A stretch of 64,000 bases of DNA from Desulfobacterales bacterium (GCA_021737275.1 JAIPEE010000003.1:124001-188000); one strand, 5' to 3'. Positions 53,064-62,195 are shown, numbered from the stretch's first letter. Notes: generated from the sequence alone by a model not told the origin. Translations and numbers: made by a program.

Positions 53064-53891
53064 ATGTATAAAAAGCTAAATTTATTTTTGATCTGTCTTA
53101 TGACACTATCCATAGGCAGCTGTGCATCTCTTCAGCAGCTTATCCAGGAACCGGTTGTAGAGTTTGAAACAATGTCGGTAGAGGACATGACACTTTTTGA
53201 CGGCACATTTCTCTTCAACTTCAAAATAACAAACCCAAACCCCCTTGGCATAAGTGTACGGCGGGTTAATTATGATCTGAAAATTAATGGAAAACCTTTT
53301 ATTAAAAGCATATTGAGTGAAGGCATCAGGCTCCCTGCAGGTGGATCAGGCTTTATGGAACTGCCGGTTTCGATCAGCTATATGGATATTTTTGAAACAG
53401 TCTCTGACTTTATTAATAATGATACGGTAAAATATGATCTGGCCTGTGATTTTACAATTGGCTCTTTTACAATACCCTATCAAACATCCGGAGAAATAAA
53501 TGTCCCTAAACTGCCCAAAGTTTCACTAAAGAATGTTGATCTTACCAGTATTTCATTTTCCGGCGCTTCCATGGTCTTTGCCCTTGAACTTATAAATAAA
53601 AACGATTTTACTGTTTTAATAAATAGCCTTGATTACAACATTAATCTGGCGGGCGCTGAATTTGTAAACGGTGCAACAAAAAGCATCTCACCCATAGATA
53701 GCAACGGCAAAACCCGGCTTGAAATACCCGTCAACATAAGCTTTCTGGAGCTTGGTATGTCTGCTTATAATATCTTAAAAGATAACAATACTGATTATGA
53801 ACTGGGCGGAGACATGAAATTTCAAATTCCGGGTCTGGGAGAAAAGAGCTTTCCCTTCAACAGATCCGGAAATGTACGGCTAAATAAATAA
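53064..53891 (+). CDS. LEA type 2 (WHy domain) lipoprotein
   Basis: A 275-residue lipoprotein. The signal peptide ends in a lipobox (SIGSC, about residue 18). Two WHy/LEA14-like beta domains follow, with TFLFNFKITNPNPLGISVRR in the first and FALELINKNDFTVLINSLDY in the second. These domains are linked to desiccation or envelope stress. I chose the ATG at 53064 because GGGAG lies 6 bases before it; the ATG at 53052 has no site. Its neighbour is a small outer-membrane protein. Confidence 0.82.
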   Translation: MYKKLNLFLICLMTLSIGSCASLQQLIQEPVVEFETMSVEDMTLFDGTFLFNFKITNPNPLGISVRRVNYDLKINGKPFIKSILSEGIRLPAGGSGFMELPVSISYMDIFETVSDFINNDTVKYDLACDFTIGSFTIPYQTSGEINVPKLPKVSLKNVDLTSISFSGASMVFALELINKNDFTVLINSLDYNINLAGAEFVNGATKSISPIDSNGKTRLEIPVNISFLELGMSAYNILKDNNTDYELGGDMKFQIPGLGEKSFPFNRSGNVRLNK

Positions 53892-53923
53892 TCTATTTTA
53901 AATAGTTTCAGGGGGGGTTTTAA

Positions 53924-54376
53924 ATGAAAAAATTATTGATCGTGATGGTTCTGGCCGCTTTGTTAATTACCGGTAACGCCTTTGCCCGGGAAAAAAAATT
54001 GGGACTGGGTATTATTATCGGTGAGCCCACCGGCTTTTCAGGAAAATACTGGCTTTCTGATACGACTGCAATAGATGGGGCCGTAGCATGGTCATTTGAT
54101 GGAGAAGATAAAGTCCAGATCCATGCGGATTACCTGTGGCACAAGCCTGACCTGATCAAGGTAGGCAATCACCAACTTCCACTTTATTATGGTGTCGGCG
54201 GCAGGTTAAAGTTTGCCGATGACACAAAAGCCGGCCTTCGCATACCTGTCGGCCTGACCTATATGATACCGGACACGCAGCTTGATGTATTTGGTGAAGT
54301 GGCACCGATCATGGATGTTGCACCGGATACGGACCTTCATGTTAATGTTGCTGCCGGTGTCCGTTTTTATTTCTAA
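53924..54376 (+). CDS. Small outer-membrane beta-barrel-like protein
   Basis: A 150-residue exported protein. The signal peptide is about 1-21 (LLIVMVLAALLITGNAFA). The rest is alternating beta strands with Gly and aromatic residues and ends in GVRFYF, whose terminal Phe is typical of outer-membrane barrels. It begins LGLGIIIGEPTGFSGKYWLS. No family name was recognised. It has a GGGGGG ribosome-binding region before the ATG and follows the lipoprotein gene by 32 bases. Confidence 0.75.
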   Translation: MKKLLIVMVLAALLITGNAFAREKKLGLGIIIGEPTGFSGKYWLSDTTAIDGAVAWSFDGEDKVQIHADYLWHKPDLIKVGNHQLPLYYGVGGRLKFADDTKAGLRIPVGLTYMIPDTQLDVFGEVAPIMDVAPDTDLHVNVAAGVRFYF

Positions 54377-54385
54377 ATATCCTGG

Positions 54386-54406
54386 CCCAAAGAGTCAGGC
54401 TTTGGG
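54386..54406 (+). terminator. Hairpin after the outer-membrane protein gene
   Basis: CCCAAAG (54386-54392) and CTTTGGG (54400-54406) form a 7-bp stem with a 7-base loop, 9 bases after the stop, followed by TTAAGTCT. No true T run, so a weak terminator. A second hairpin GGCGCGC/GCGCGCC lies at 54511-54537, with no T run on either side; its role is unclear. 54377-54603 has no gene. Confidence 0.45.
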
Positions 54407-54603
54407 TTAAGTCTATAGGGCATGGAGCTGTAAAAACCTATAAATTGGAATAGTTGCAGATGGCACTCCTTGAGAGGTTAAGATTTTCCTGCGGCATTGG
54501 AAAGTGATAAGGCGCGCCGACTCTATGTCAGCGCGCCCTATCTCAGGATTGGAGAACTTATGAGAAAGTAAGCATTAGCTATGGAGCAAAAGCTTTCTCA
54601 TAT

Positions 54604-55986
54604 TTATGAAAATTCGGAACTCCTTGAGGCAGGAATATCCGTACTTTCTACTTCATTGTCGCCAATTACCAGCGCTTTGTCGAGAATATCAATTGCTTCA
54701 TCGACCTGTTCTTTGGTGATAATCAACGGTGGTGCAATAACCAGTGTATCATACCAAGCATTCAGGAAAAGTCCGTTCGCCATCGCTTCACCGGATATTT
54801 TGGCGGTCATTAAAGGTTTGCCGGTAATTTTATCGGCTTTTACATTAAAAGGCTCTTTGGTTTTACGGTTTTTAACCAGTTCCAGTGCCCAGAAATGTCC
54901 GATACCCCTGACATCGCCAATACATTCATGCTTGTCAGCCAGCTCGTTAAGTTTCACTTTAAGATGATCGGAAACTTCCTTAAGAAGCCCTGATGCTTCC
55001 AGTCTCCTGTATTCAGAAACAGAAGGTTTAACGGCCGAAGCAGCCAGTGCATGGTATGCATATGTATGGCCGTGACAAAACATATTTTCTTCAAAATGGT
55101 CTGATACGCTGTCAGCAGCAGCCGTAACACCCAGTGGGGTATAAGCGGCTGTGGCGCCTTTAGCGGTTGTCATAATATCGGGCTTAACATTCCAGTGTTC
55201 CATTGCAAATGCTTTACCGGTTCTAAACCAGCCAGACATAACTTCATCTGCAATAAGGAAAACATCATTATCATCACAAATTTTTCTCAGCAGCGGGAAA
55301 TATTCCGGTGGCGGAACAATACGACCGTTGGTACCAACAACTGGCTCAACAACCATTGCTGCAATATTACCCTCTTCTTTAAACATATAATCCAGGTAGC
55401 GGGCACACTGTATGTTGCAGGAAGGATATTCCATTGCAAAAGGACAGCGGTAACAGTAGCAGTCCGGTGCAAAACGAACGCCAGGTACAACGCAACGTGC
55501 CTGCTCTGAAGGCCCGCGTCTATGATCACCTGTAAGTGCCGCAGCAGTAGGTGTTGCGCCATGGTAAGAATGATATCTGGAAATCAGTTTATAGGCCGGC
55601 GCTTTTGCCTGGCGTACCAGTTTTGCAGCGGCTTCATTGGCCTCCGTACCACTGGAAGAGATAAAAAACTTATTCAGCCCTTCAGGCATAATTGAATTTA
55701 GTGCCTCAATCGCTTCCATCTGTGACTCTGTTGCAAAACCCGGTGCCATATAAGGCAGTTTTTCAGCCTGTTTTACAATTGCTTCAATAACCACCTTATT
55801 TTTATGACCCAGATTGGAACACATTAACTGGGAAGAAAAATCGATATAGGTTTTGCCCTTGTCATCATAAAAATAGATACCCTCAGCATCTGTAATCAGT
55901 TTCGGGCTTTTATATGCATTTTGTTTACTCCATGTGCCAAATGCATGGGCTGCCAACTCTTTAACTCTTTTTTCTGCGTCAGTCAT
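54604..55986 (-). CDS. Class III pyridoxal-phosphate aminotransferase
   Basis: A 460-residue aminotransferase of the omega-amino-acid family. The catalytic Lys is in IMTTAKGATAAYTPLG. Other fold-type I features are SSGTEANEAAAKLVRQA, YHSYHGATPTAAALTG, and DEVMSGWFRTGKAF with the Asp for the pyridine nitrogen. A cluster of Cys (CYCYRCPF and CNIQCARY) is unusual. The class covers taurine, beta-alanine, diamine and similar donors, and the substrate is not clear. It starts with CAGGAGG 7 bases before the ATG. It is a single-gene unit behind its own promoter. Confidence 0.88.
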   Translation of the reverse strand: MTDAEKRVKELAAHAFGTWSKQNAYKSPKLITDAEGIYFYDDKGKTYIDFSSQLMCSNLGHKNKVVIEAIVKQAEKLPYMAPGFATESQMEAIEALNSIMPEGLNKFFISSSGTEANEAAAKLVRQAKAPAYKLISRYHSYHGATPTAAALTGDHRRGPSEQARCVVPGVRFAPDCYCYRCPFAMEYPSCNIQCARYLDYMFKEEGNIAAMVVEPVVGTNGRIVPPPEYFPLLRKICDDNDVFLIADEVMSGWFRTGKAFAMEHWNVKPDIMTTAKGATAAYTPLGVTAAADSVSDHFEENMFCHGHTYAYHALAASAVKPSVSEYRRLEASGLLKEVSDHLKVKLNELADKHECIGDVRGIGHFWALELVKNRKTKEPFNVKADKITGKPLMTAKISGEAMANGLFLNAWYDTLVIAPPLIITKEQVDEAIDILDKALVIGDNEVESTDIPASRSSEFS

Positions 55987-56121
55987 AAGATTTCCTCCTG
56001 AAAATCTTTAAAATCCTGTTCCGGAATCACCATTCACAATGTAATTTAGAAAATATCTGAAAACAGGAAAATTAATAAATACTATTACATATTACCGGTT
56101 AAATCTCCCAAAGATTCGTTT

Positions 56122-56190
56122 CACATATAAAAACAAAATTTGATATGTGATATATCTAGCTGCATTATTAGAATTGATATGCCTTGTCAA
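56122..56190 (-). promoter_or_regulatory. Sigma-70 promoter and operator-like inverted repeat of the aminotransferase gene
   Basis: On the minus strand TTGACA (56190-56185), a 17-base spacer and TAATGC (56167-56162) form a good promoter. Just downstream, arms CACATAT (56122-56128) and ATATGTG (56143-56149) make an inverted repeat where a regulator could bind. The leader to the ATG at 55986 is about 170 bases. Confidence 0.6.
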
Positions 56191-56365
56191 GCGAAATATA
56201 CAAATGCGCAAACATTGTAATGTTAGAAGCTTATAGGCCAATAAATATTTGATTTAATTATCTATTCTAAAAATATTATGAATAACCTAAAGGTTCGGGC
56301 TTATAAGAAAAACGATATTACAATTTGGCAAAATTTTTTATGATGATCTTTTTTTCCGAAAAGGA

Positions 56366-56578
56366 TTAAGGTATGTACACATCTCCGAAATGATCACCGG
56401 TTCGGGAAAGAGATATAATTTTATCATCTGGTTTTCGCATTTTCATAACCAATATCGTTGTTATAAAAAAGAGTGTAACCCAGATTATTATCTCAGACAC
56501 ATAAAACCAGTAGGATTCATCCCAGCGCCCCCGGCTGACAAAAAAATATGCATAGCTGCATAATATGCCGCCATCCAT
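56366..56578 (-). CDS. Small single-helix membrane protein
   Basis: A 70-residue hypothetical protein with one transmembrane helix, about residues 28-46 (EIIIWVTLFFITTILVMKM), a short aromatic N-terminus and a hydrophilic tail. No family is recognised and no strong ribosome-binding site is seen. It could be a real small protein or a fragment of a decayed larger one. It lies between the aminotransferase and the cassette-like region. Confidence 0.4.
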   Translation of the reverse strand: MDGGILCSYAYFFVSRGRWDESYWFYVSEIIIWVTLFFITTILVMKMRKPDDKIISLSRTGDHFGDVYIP

Positions 56579-56680
56579 CCTAAATAGACTTATTATGTCA
56601 TTAAATCATATAATTACTTAATTCTATTTTTAAACATACCGTCATAAATACCGTCAATTAGTTTTCCTGACCTAAAAAAT

Positions 56681-56745
56681 AACGGCTAAATCAGGCGGCG
56701 CGGCTGTTTGCGCTCGCTTGTATTTTTTTGTTCGGCGCAGCCGTT
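56681..56745 (-). repeat. attC-like imperfect inverted repeat
   Basis: AACGGCT (56681-56687) and AGCCGTT (56739-56745) form outer arms of a 65-base imperfect hairpin, with GC-rich inner parts (GGCGGCGCGGCTG and CGGCGCAGCCG). It starts 7 bases after the stop of the minus-strand broken gene, the usual place of an integron attC site. The core sites depart from the GTTRRRY consensus, so this is only attC-like. Confidence 0.4.
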
Positions 56746-56752
56746 CATTTAA

Positions 56753-57096
56753 TTATTTGCCCTGTCTTTCTTTAATTATTTGGATGACTTCTCTATTAAA
56801 TGCGCATTCACAAAAAGCATCGCAACGATCTAATTGTTCTTCATCAAGACAATACCCAGGACATTCTTCCATACCTGTTCCACGTTCGGTGTATTTTTTC
56901 TCTGAATATAGACTTAGAAAAGACCCCATTCCAGTTTTTCAAAATCGGCTTTGTAACCATTTAATTTTAAAGATTGATCATCCAGAAATTGATCCCTTGT
57001 TTCCCATTCTTTAGAGCACATCGGGTATACCTTGAATTTTTCGTTTTCTGTCATATTGGCTTCATTCAACAATTTGTTAACTATTCTGACGGTCAT
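56753..57096 (-). pseudogene. Broken small Cys-containing protein gene (possible integron cassette gene)
   Basis: Minus strand. The first part (from ATG 57096 or 57054) reads MTENEKFKVYPMCSKEWETR, DQFLDDQSLKLNGYKADFEK and LEWGLF, then stops. In another frame the sequence goes on with SLYSEKKYTERGTGMEECPG and YCLDEEQLDRCDAFCECAFN up to the TAA at 56755-56753. The two halves look like one small conserved protein with a piece (probably holding more Cys) deleted in the middle. The attC-like hairpin follows directly. I recall similar N-terminal sequences in uncharacterised deltaproteobacterial proteins, but this could not be checked. Confidence 0.55.
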
Positions 57097-57188
57097 AGAA
57101 TGATCTATTTTTTACATGGATTGTAAGGGCGAACACAAGCTGTATCTATGGATATTATTATTGTTTATCAGTCGTACGTAAAGCTAAG

Positions 57189-57259
57189 CTTCGCCACACT
57201 AGGCTATCCGAAGCCGTCCGGACGTTCTCTTGGCGTCGGCTTAAGTGCATTGTTGGCAA
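57189..57259 (-). repeat. Decayed attC-like site upstream of the broken gene
   Basis: On the minus strand TGCCAACAATGCACTTAAGC followed by CGACGCC resembles the left half of known attC sites such as that of aadA1. The right half (57189-57210) is poorly preserved, without a clean GTTRRRY core. With the site at 56681-56745 it would bracket one cassette. Similarity to aadA1 attC is from memory. Confidence 0.4.
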
Positions 57260-57342
57260 TCCTGATTCTGTAATTCCTGCCGCTTTGCCGGCAACTTTCG
57301 TGAACCAATGCAAAGGTAAAAAAGTAAGCATTGGCAAACCGG

Positions 57343-57777
57343 TCAGTGCATGTAGATGCCTGATCCTATATAGAGAGTTGTTCCTGGAATAGCTTCAACG
57401 TAACCGAGCTTTTTTTCTTCTTTCTTCGTCTCGGGGTTATTCCAATAGTAGATAAGGCTGGACCACTTACTGCGATAATAGGGGATCTGTCCATTTGAAA
57501 AATTGGTATCATTTCCATAGTACCTGATATATCGCTCTTTTATATCCCTGTCAGTAAAGTCAGTATACGGAAGCATGCGGACAAGAAGATGAAAATGGTT
57601 ACCCATTACGCAAAAACCGATAACATCAGTAAAATACAGCTTTCCCGGCTTTTTCAGTAGCTTTACGAAAAAGTCCTTTTCAATATCTCCAAACGGCAGA
57701 CCGTCCAGAGCCGTTCTGGACAACGCATGGTAAACTGCCTGCTCAACTGTTACCACCATATGGGATATTCGAGGCAT
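57343..57777 (-). pseudogene. Truncated REP-associated (RAYT) / IS200-like transposase
   Basis: 144 residues of a Y1 transposase of the RAYT type. The N-terminus is typical (MPRISHMVVTVEQAVYHALS, then RTALDG). The HUH motif is seen in CVMGNHFHLLVRM. The catalytic Tyr region is displaced, and from about residue 105 the sequence (KWSSLIYYWNNPETKKEEKK) no longer follows the family, ending early. Family members are usually 200-300 residues. No REP palindromes were recognised nearby. It is probably inactive. Confidence 0.65.
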
Positions 57778-57869
57778 AATTTACCTGTCCCCCTATTGTG
57801 GTCCTTAACAGATGACCGGACATGGAGCGCGGAGTGTGTGGCCGAAATCAAGCGGAATGTCCATGATGT

Positions 57870-59468
57870 TTAATAATCCACAAAACGATCGTCTTTCCAG
57901 CTGACAAACTTAATATCTTGTGTAAGTTCATCTTCTCCTAATTCCACAGGAAAAAAATGAGCTGCGCTATTTCCCATCTTAATTTCATCGGCCCAGATGG
58001 CGCCATAAAGGTCTCCTTGGGTATGGATATGAACATCTGTGTATGGGGCATAAATTGAACCGATAAAATGGCCTGAAGTACCGGCATAAATTGTTTCATC
58101 ATCGTCAGTACTATTAGAGTTTATTTTAAAATTTAATGGATTTGTATACTCGGGAAATCCGCTTGTACCATGCAAATCTAAGTCCTCGTAAATATACTCA
58201 CAATTGTCAGTTGTTGTAAATGTACTGTTGTCACCCCTTAGGTAAATATTTACGGCATGACCATTGTCATTTATAATTTGTAAATTTCCTTTTTTAAGGT
58301 CAAAATCTCCATCGTCAATAACTATATTAACGTCCCCATCATATCCATCAATTACAATTATTGAGTTATCCATAAACTCATTTTCAAAGGTATCGAAGTA
58401 ATAAAAACCACCACTGGTTCCCTGGGAATGAAGAACATATATTTCGCCGTCATGATAATCGTAGGTTGAGTCAAGTGTAGTGTTATTTTTCATCTTTGTA
58501 GTAGGGTCTAATATTGCATCGTTAGCAATTTCAGAATAGGATGAATCAAGAATCCTAATTTCATTATCAGCACCATCATTAGCCTGAGATTTGATGTAAT
58601 CACACATTTCGTCATATGTGTCCACGCCGGCAATATTATCGTTAGGATCCCACGGATCTTCAAAGTTAGCAGAAGCAATGCCCTTAGGGTCTCGCGGGAT
58701 TTCCTCATTAATATATTCAACACCGTAATATTGTGCTCCAGGCGTGCCCAGATCTGTAAAAGAGGCATCTACTCCGGCTATCTGGCCTAAATAGACAAAG
58801 CCGTCAATAATGGTTTTATTATTAAGATAAACCAGCTCATTTGAGCCGACTCCGGCTAAGCCAACCTTAGCGTCTCTATACGTCTGGTAAGCCGCGGTAA
58901 AACTGTCGGATGACACCGTGCCATCATATGGATTTCCAAAAGGATGGGGCCCGGCGTTATGACTGTATGCGTAAATACCCATGTCATTTACACCTGTATA
59001 ATTCTCATAAGCAAAAGCAGCATACGCTTTTTGTGGGATTCTTCTGAATTTTACAGTTAGTTTAGTGGTTGAACTCGCATATGCGCTCAAGGCGCCCGCA
59101 TGGCTGTAACCTGTAACTGTATATTGGTAAAAATTGCCGCCAACAAGCTTTATTATTGGCCCAAGAATAAAATTGTACCCTGAAGGAACGGTGTGAGTTG
59201 GGAAATTTACTGTCGGGGTAGTATCATCCGGAAGGGCAAGCGTACTGTCAGATAATCCTTTTTCTATGAGAAAACGGCCAAAATGGACACCAGCAGAAGC
59301 ATCATAATATGACATTTTTGAGGTTGCATAATTTCTGGCAACATGATGTTCACCGGTTGTCATAAGATAGCCGGTTGTTCCTAGTATGAGAAGGACACCT
59401 AACAGCATTACGCTGGCAACGAATACAATGCCCTGATTATTATTGATTATTGATATATATTTTTTCAT
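57870..59468 (-). CDS. PilX-like minor pilin assembly protein
   Basis: A 532-residue protein with a PilX-type N-terminus: NNQGIVFVASVMLLGVLLIL with a transmembrane helix, then TTGEHHVARNYATSKMSYYD. A large extracellular part follows. Its C-terminal region (GSIYAPYTDVHIHTQGDLYG) resembles domains of adhesive or pilus-associated PilX proteins. It is last of the fimT-pilV-pilW-pilX order. The gene normally next to it, pilY1, is missing; the following DNA holds a transposase relic. Confidence 0.75.
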   Translation of the reverse strand: MKKYISIINNNQGIVFVASVMLLGVLLILGTTGYLMTTGEHHVARNYATSKMSYYDASAGVHFGRFLIEKGLSDSTLALPDDTTPTVNFPTHTVPSGYNFILGPIIKLVGGNFYQYTVTGYSHAGALSAYASSTTKLTVKFRRIPQKAYAAFAYENYTGVNDMGIYAYSHNAGPHPFGNPYDGTVSSDSFTAAYQTYRDAKVGLAGVGSNELVYLNNKTIIDGFVYLGQIAGVDASFTDLGTPGAQYYGVEYINEEIPRDPKGIASANFEDPWDPNDNIAGVDTYDEMCDYIKSQANDGADNEIRILDSSYSEIANDAILDPTTKMKNNTTLDSTYDYHDGEIYVLHSQGTSGGFYYFDTFENEFMDNSIIVIDGYDGDVNIVIDDGDFDLKKGNLQIINDNGHAVNIYLRGDNSTFTTTDNCEYIYEDLDLHGTSGFPEYTNPLNFKINSNSTDDDETIYAGTSGHFIGSIYAPYTDVHIHTQGDLYGAIWADEIKMGNSAAHFFPVELGEDELTQDIKFVSWKDDRFVDY

Positions 59469-59513
59469 TCTGGCTCCTTTACCCGATTATAAGGATTATG
59501 GAGAGCTTTTTAA

Positions 59514-60125
59514 CTAAAACTCTAACATGTTTTTAATTGTCACATCAGTACTTAACGATCTGGAAGATCCACCACCATAGACAATATTATTATCAACCGT
59601 TGCCGTAATATTTATCCGGACCATGACAAGGTCACCGATAGCAGTAGCAGCGCTACCATCATTATCCAGATATTCAAATTCAAGATCAGTAATGTCATTT
59701 GCGAGTATTGTGGGAGATGAGGGGATATAAGATAAAGAAGTTATGTCCCAACTATACTCGGTTTTTTCAAGGTCCGTACCGTTTAATGCAAATTTGATCA
59801 TGTGGCTGACGCCGGAATTAGTTGCTGCCCCTGTGTTGAGGTTGTACTGAATAATCATTTCGTTGGCATCACCGAAAGATGTAATTGTAGGTTCAGGAGC
59901 TAAAATGGTTGCGGCATCGTACCCTGCCATCCTGATCTCAGATGTCATGTAATACATTGCAGACCTTAATATTGACTGAAGCTGGAGCTGCTGAGATTGA
60001 GCCGCATTGGTTTTTTGCTGAGCATTAACTGACAGAATAACAGCTGCAAAAACAATTGATGCAATTGCCATGGCAATCAACAATTCAATCAGTGTAAAAC
60101 CATTATTTGATTTAATTTGTTTCAT
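59514..60125 (-). CDS. PilW-like minor prepilin
   Basis: A 203-residue type IV prepilin. Its N-terminus has the leader cleavage motif and helix: KSNNGFTLIELLIAMAIASI, cleaved between Gly and Phe, with the Glu5 of pilins. The C-terminal domain is rich in beta strands. Its place in the operon (after PilV, before PilX) suggests PilW, which helps start pilus assembly. A 45-base gap separates it from the PilX-like gene. Confidence 0.82.
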   Translation of the reverse strand: MKQIKSNNGFTLIELLIAMAIASIVFAAVILSVNAQQKTNAAQSQQLQLQSILRSAMYYMTSEIRMAGYDAATILAPEPTITSFGDANEMIIQYNLNTGAATNSGVSHMIKFALNGTDLEKTEYSWDITSLSYIPSSPTILANDITDLEFEYLDNDGSAATAIGDLVMVRINITATVDNNIVYGGGSSRSLSTDVTIKNMLEF

Positions 60126-60144
60126 TAGGGTTATCCTTTTGGAA

Positions 60145-60576
60145 TTATTTAGCTGTTATTATTGTCCTGAGGACAATTTCTTTAGAACCGGCATTAACCG
60201 CATCCCATTCTATAGTAAATGTAACTAATTTAGTATCAGAAACAGCTCCGAGCGTAGGATCAACATAATTTTCGACGTCAAATTTGTAAGCATAAGACCT
60301 GTTACCGTCAGGAGATTCCGTAAAGGGGCCATGGGTGCCTGTAGACCACACTGTTAAAAAATTTTCATAACCATCAGCAATCAATTGCTCCAGTTTTTGT
60401 TCCGCAAAAGTCATAGCAACTGTAGACTCATTGGCAGTACGATTATACTTGGCATTTGTTGTTGCTAACAAACCCATGCCGGCAATACCCACGGCCAGTA
60501 TTACGATGGTTATCATCACCTCTATAAGGGTAAAACCCTGTTGATTTGAATTTAACTGATTATATAACTTTCTCAT
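60145..60576 (-). CDS. PilV-like minor prepilin
   Basis: A 143-residue type IV prepilin with the class III signal NQQGFTLIEVMITIVILAVG and a conserved segment AMTFAEQKLEQLIADGYENF. It is cleaved before Phe by the prepilin peptidase. The position between FimT and PilW fits PilV. It has AGGAGAT before the ATG. Confidence 0.82.
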   Translation of the reverse strand: MRKLYNQLNSNQQGFTLIEVMITIVILAVGIAGMGLLATTNAKYNRTANESTVAMTFAEQKLEQLIADGYENFLTVWSTGTHGPFTESPDGNRSYAYKFDVENYVDPTLGAVSDTKLVTFTIEWDAVNAGSKEIVLRTIITAK

Positions 60577-60595
60577 TATAATCTCCTGAAAAGGG

Positions 60596-61051
60596 TTAAT
60601 CTATAGAAACATGCCCTGTGATTGATACATTGATTGTTTGTCTGTGATCAGTTGTGTTTATTGGCTTAACTACAATTTCACCTGATTTTGGCCCATCTGT
60701 AAGTCCGGTTGGTAAAAAACTAATTACATTAGTTGGGGCGGTGCCGAAATCAACTGATTCAATTTCTGCTCCCGGAAAAGAGTTGCTAATATTAATAGTT
60801 TCTGTATTTGAGCCATCTGAAACGGTAAAGGTTTCATTGCCTGTATTAAAAGTTATTGTATATGTTGTATTTTCGGAAGCAGCTTTCATTTTTGCAAGAT
60901 ACAGTTTTGTAAAAACTTGCCGGGCTGCACCTTGCGCTCTATGTTTGGGTCTGGCGGAAAGGTAATTTGGTACGGCAATGGCCGACAGAATTCCAATAAT
61001 GGCTATGACAATCATTAACTCTAGGAGTGTAAAGCCGGATTTGTTTTTCAT
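60596..61051 (-). CDS. FimT/GspH-like minor prepilin
   Basis: A 151-residue type IV prepilin. The N-terminus has KNKSGFTLLELMIVIAIIGI, with cleavage before Phe. A GspH/FimT-like C-terminal beta domain follows (SARPKHRAQGAARQVFTKLY). It is the first gene of the minor-pilin operon (FimT, PilV, PilW, PilX, running right to left). The gap to the right contains the operon's promoter and IS relics. Confidence 0.82.
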   Translation of the reverse strand: MKNKSGFTLLELMIVIAIIGILSAIAVPNYLSARPKHRAQGAARQVFTKLYLAKMKAASENTTYTITFNTGNETFTVSDGSNTETINISNSFPGAEIESVDFGTAPTNVISFLPTGLTDGPKSGEIVVKPINTTDHRQTINVSITGHVSID

Positions 61052-61199
61052 TTTTTTAATCCTTGGTTGTTGTTTAAAAATGCTAAAACAAATAAATTAT
61101 AACAGGTGCCCGGTTAAGACTTTAAAAATTTCTATAAAGTGTTAACATAATGATAAACAAATATTAAATTAAGAAGAATTAATTTAAAACTATCTATTT

Positions 61200-61433
61200 T
61201 TGCTTGATATAACTTTCGTAGGGATATTTTCTCGAGCTATCGTTCTTTTAAATGTTATGATCATTTTATGCCTTTCAGTGTTTCCATGGGCTAAGTTTCG
61301 AAGATCTAAGGAAGCTGTCAAACTGCACAAATTATTGGATTTCCGTGGAAACATTCTATCCTTTTATTACAGATCTCAATCGAAATTACAACCAAAAAGA
61401 ACACACACTGACACCGGAATTTTACCCCCCTAA
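61200..61433 (+). pseudogene. Remnant of an IS4-type transposase (first relic)
   Basis: The plus-strand frame reads CLSVFPWAKFRRSKEAVKLH and KLLDFRGNILSF, which match the middle of a group of IS4-type transposases (around the second catalytic Asp, with LCLSVFPWA-FRK-KAAIKLHTLLDLRG in intact members). Both ends are missing and the rest has drifted. The family pattern is recalled, not searched. Confidence 0.5.
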
Positions 61434-62195
61434 GACCACCTCTAAAAATTGCTCTTTGGTAGCGATTACGGCGTTATGTAAAAATTTGAACCCTCTAAAT
61501 ATATAATATATTCATAAAGATGCAATATCTGACAAAAGTCCGTGACGGCAGCAAGGATACGATTGGAAACGGATACCGGTTATGCGAAATTGTCGGTTGT
61601 GAAGTCGGATCCAATGAGATCACGCCGCCGGCGCAAGAACTATGGTCTCAGGATGCGCCTGATTTTATAAGCAATAATGATCAGAGCCTGTCCCTGGTTC
61701 AGCGTATTCGAAAAGCCACCGGTGGCCGGTGTATCATTGTGTATGACCGTGGCAGCGACCGTCGCAGACTTCTGGTTCCATGGGCTCAGGACAAAACCTG
61801 CCATTATCTGGTCCGGCAATGCGGGGATCGTCATCTGATTTACAAGCGAAAGATGAAAAGCGGCCTGGAGTTGGCTGCTTTACGTAATACGCCATATGCC
61901 GAAACAATAATCAAAGAGAAAGACGGCGAGGAAAAGGCCTGTTTTATTCAGTATGGTTTTTACCGGCCGGATTGCCTGAGTGTCCGGATCGTTCTTTGTG
62001 GCTTGTCGTTGTTAAAGGCCTGGGTAAAAAACCATTGATGCTTTTGGCCACCGAACCGATGCGTAGAAACCGAAAGGTATGATGGTGGGCTGTTGATGCA
62101 TATTTAACCCGCTGGAGAGTGTAAGATACCATCCATTTTATTAAACAAAGCTATGATTTTGAAGATGTTCGGGTTTTAACTTACAGAAGGTTAAA
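61434..62195 (+). pseudogene. Decayed IS4-family element (second relic) with MITE-related end
   Basis: The left end at 61434 (TAAGACCACCTCTAAAAATT) matches the terminal repeat of the 15022 element. The transposase frame begins inside the gene at 61520 (MQYLTKVRDGSKDTIGNGYR) and contains IIVYDRGSDRRRLLVPWAQD with the catalytic Asp. Around 62035-62110 the frame has shifted (LVVVKGLGKKPLMLLATEPM), and then YLTRWRV is followed by a stop where the catalytic Glu of YLTRWR-E-DT should be, then HFIKQSYDFEDVRVLTYRRL. It has an internal deletion of its N-terminal region, a frameshift and stops, so it is dead. Confidence 0.75.

Noticed and set aside
54511-54537. GC-rich hairpin GGCGCGC/GCGCGCC read as a terminator.
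   Set aside because: There is no T run on either strand next to the stem, so I mention it only in the note on the neighbouring hairpin.
57121-57188. Possible small gene or ncRNA between the broken cassette gene and the attC-like site.
   Set aside because: Neither strand has a frame or fold that stands out.
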